Assembly (NCBI GenBank): GCA_003446315.1
Contig: DMBA01000385.1
Location: forward strand, 4,249-11,545
Length of the DNA: 7,297 bases
Reading direction: 5' to 3'
Source: Ruminococcus sp.
Lineage (GTDB): Bacteria > Bacillota > Clostridia > Oscillospirales > Ruminococcaceae
The translations under genes were made by a program, and so were the position numbers. The notes beneath the pieces were generated by a model, which was not told where the DNA came from, did no database searches, and saw nothing but the letters and a program-made list of their open reading frames with translations. Shown one piece after another: positions 6,285 through 7,297 of the stretch (positions within the stretch are counted from its first letter, which is position 1; each line of letters begins with the position of its first letter).

Positions 6285-6341
6285 GAAGCGTTCTGAAAAA
6301 TACGCAGAAAAAAATATGATAAGGGAAAGGTTGAAACAAAT

Positions 6342-7297
6342 ATGGCTCATGCCCGCCGCCGGCTGAAAACCGGTACCATCGTTTGTCGTGTGCTGATCGT
6401 CATTCTCACCACGCTGATTATGACTGTGATCGGACTGTATCTTTTGATGCTTGTGATTGCAAAAGGCCCGTCGCCTTCCGCAAAAAAGCGTTTTGTATGT
6501 ACCGTTCAGGAAACCAGTGCGCTCAAATTCCTCGCAAACTGGTTCTATACGGATGAAGAGATCAAAGATTATCTCGGCAATTTCAGAGAAACCGCAACAG
6601 ATGAGATCACCAATGCCGATCTGGTGCAGATCGCTGCGGCAAATACACCGGACAGCCCCGATGCACCCGCAAGCGATTCCCCTGCCACTGAGGTCGTGGA
6701 TATTTCCGGCAGCACCTATAAGGGAAAGCTCCTGAAGGTCAAGGATCCTTCCCGCGTTTTTGTCGGTATTTCCGGCGAATTCGGCGAAGGACACGAAGGC
6801 AAGAAAATCGCTGAAATGATCGAAACTTACGGCGCACTCGCCGGCATCAATGCAGGCGGCTTTGAAGATAACGGCGGTGTCGGAAACGGCGGTACGCCGA
6901 TCGGCATGGTCATCTCTCAGGGACAGCTCCGCTGGGGCTCTCTGGAAACAGAATATGAACTGATCGGTTTCGATAACAACAACATTCTCCATGTCGGCAA
7001 AATGACCGGTCAGCAGGCTGTGGATGCAGGCATCCGCGATGCCGTCTGCTTCGGCCCTGTGCTGATCGTCAACGGCAATCCGCAGAATGAAAACGAAGAT
7101 CTCGGCGGCGGTTTCAATCCCCGTTCCGCGATCGGTCAGACGGCTGACGGTACCGTGCTGATCGCTGTCATTGACGGCAGACAGCCGGACTCCCTCGGCG
7201 CAACCTATGACGACCTGATCTCGATCATGCTCCAGAACGGTGCCGTCAATGCCGCAAACCTTGACGGCGGCAGCTCCTCTATGATGATCTACGAAAA
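6342..7297 (+). CDS. Membrane-anchored phosphodiester glycosidase (NAGPA-domain) protein, C-terminus beyond window
   Basis: The first 318 codons of a single-span surface protein. A basic N-terminus (ARRRLK) precedes a hydrophobic segment at about residues 12-40; residues 50-120 are a variable, partly acidic and Pro-rich stalk. The NAGPA-type domain (the family of N-acetylglucosamine-1-phosphodiester alpha-N-acetylglucosaminidase and of Firmicute cell-wall and exopolysaccharide proteins such as YngK/PhoX-like relatives) starts at about 125, with N170-A-G-G-F, F237-G-P-V-L, N259-P-R-S-A-I-G-Q, D278-G-R-Q-P and N306-L-D-G-G-S-S-S. These are the conserved blocks lining the active site, and all look intact. 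It probably cleaves sugar-1-phosphodiester links in surface glycans; the substrate is not known. The ATG follows AAGGGAAAGG by about 11 bases, a little long. Only a short C-terminal portion should be missing. It is divergent from the pth-mfd operon and has its own promoter. Confidence 0.9.
   Translation, partial: MAHARRRLKTGTIVCRVLIVILTTLIMTVIGLYLLMLVIAKGPSPSAKKRFVCTVQETSALKFLANWFYTDEEIKDYLGNFRETATDEITNADLVQIAAANTPDSPDAPASDSPATEVVDISGSTYKGKLLKVKDPSRVFVGISGEFGEGHEGKKIAEMIETYGALAGINAGGFEDNGGVGNGGTPIGMVISQGQLRWGSLETEYELIGFDNNNILHVGKMTGQQAVDAGIRDAVCFGPVLIVNGNPQNENEDLGGGFNPRSAIGQTADGTVLIAVIDGRQPDSLGATYDDLISIMLQNGAVNAANLDGGSSSMMIYE

Larger units (their letters stand above)
6005..6341. other. Divergent intergenic region between PHP and phosphodiester glycosidase genes
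   Basis: This gene-free stretch contains both 5' leaders and two oppositely directed promoters (6049-6077 minus, 6232-6260 plus). The middle part, about 6080-6210, is AT-rich and I see no RNA gene, supported small ORF or terminator in it. An A-rich tract (about 6214-6230) lies directly upstream of the rightward -35 and may act as an UP element. Open frames crossing it on both strands are extensions of shadows of the flanking genes. Confidence 0.7.

Noticed and set aside
6201..6992. Minus-strand open frame of 263 codons opposite the phosphodiester glycosidase gene
   Set aside because: It is antisense to a gene with clear conserved motifs, has no recognisable domain, and its composition (Cys/His/Phe-rich) is that of a shadow frame.
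1..7297. Mobile element, CRISPR array, toxin-antitoxin or phage-defence genes
   Set aside because: No transposase, integrase, regularly spaced repeats or defence-type motif seen on either strand; gene density and order are those of ordinary chromosome.

Overview
The window looks like chromosomal DNA of a clostridial Firmicute, most likely an Oscillospiraceae/Ruminococcus-type gut or rumen bacterium. The pointers are the pth...mfd linkage typical of Firmicutes, strong AGGAGG-type ribosome binding sites, a base composition near 50% GC by eye, and extracytoplasmic proteins with short Thr/Glu-rich linkers as is common in Ruminococcus. No tool was run, so the genus is an inference.

Layout. A tightly packed six-gene block runs on the minus strand from about 6004 down to the left edge, in transcription order: a PHP-domain histidinol-phosphatase-like metallophosphoesterase (5174-6004), a membrane-attached papain-like (C1A) protein (3891-5177), peptidyl-tRNA hydrolase pth (3181-3852), a BspA-type leucine-rich-repeat lipoprotein (2042-3184), a membrane-anchored protein of unknown function with a DxDxDG loop (1167-2015), and the N-terminal third of mfd (1-1130, cut by the window edge). 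Two junctions are 4-bp ATGA overlaps and the other gaps are 26-38 bp with no terminator-like hairpin, so the block is probably one operon. A good extended -10 promoter lies just upstream of the PHP gene.

The roughly 340 bp from 6005 to 6341 is a divergent control region. It holds the minus-strand promoter, a plus-strand promoter whose 17-bp spacer is largely a tandem 9-bp repeat, and a perfect 6-bp dyad at the predicted start of the rightward transcript. That transcript encodes a membrane-anchored phosphodiester glycosidase (NAGPA-domain) protein (6342 to the right edge, incomplete).

How the genes fit together. pth (recycling of peptidyl-tRNA) and mfd (transcription-coupled repair) are the conserved housekeeping core. 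Three of the other four genes in the operon encode proteins predicted to lie outside the membrane: a protease-like protein, an LRR lipoprotein and an anchored protein of unknown function. They may form a cell-surface set that shares a transcript with the housekeeping genes. The most notable details are an Asp at the papain Asn position in the C1A protein, a slippery A-AAA-AAG heptamer in the Lys-rich tail of pth that is correctly phased to fuse it to the LRR gene, and the architecture of the divergent promoter region. I see no mobile element, CRISPR array, tRNA or rRNA. Apart from these details the window reads as ordinary chromosome, and I did not find a clearly new system.
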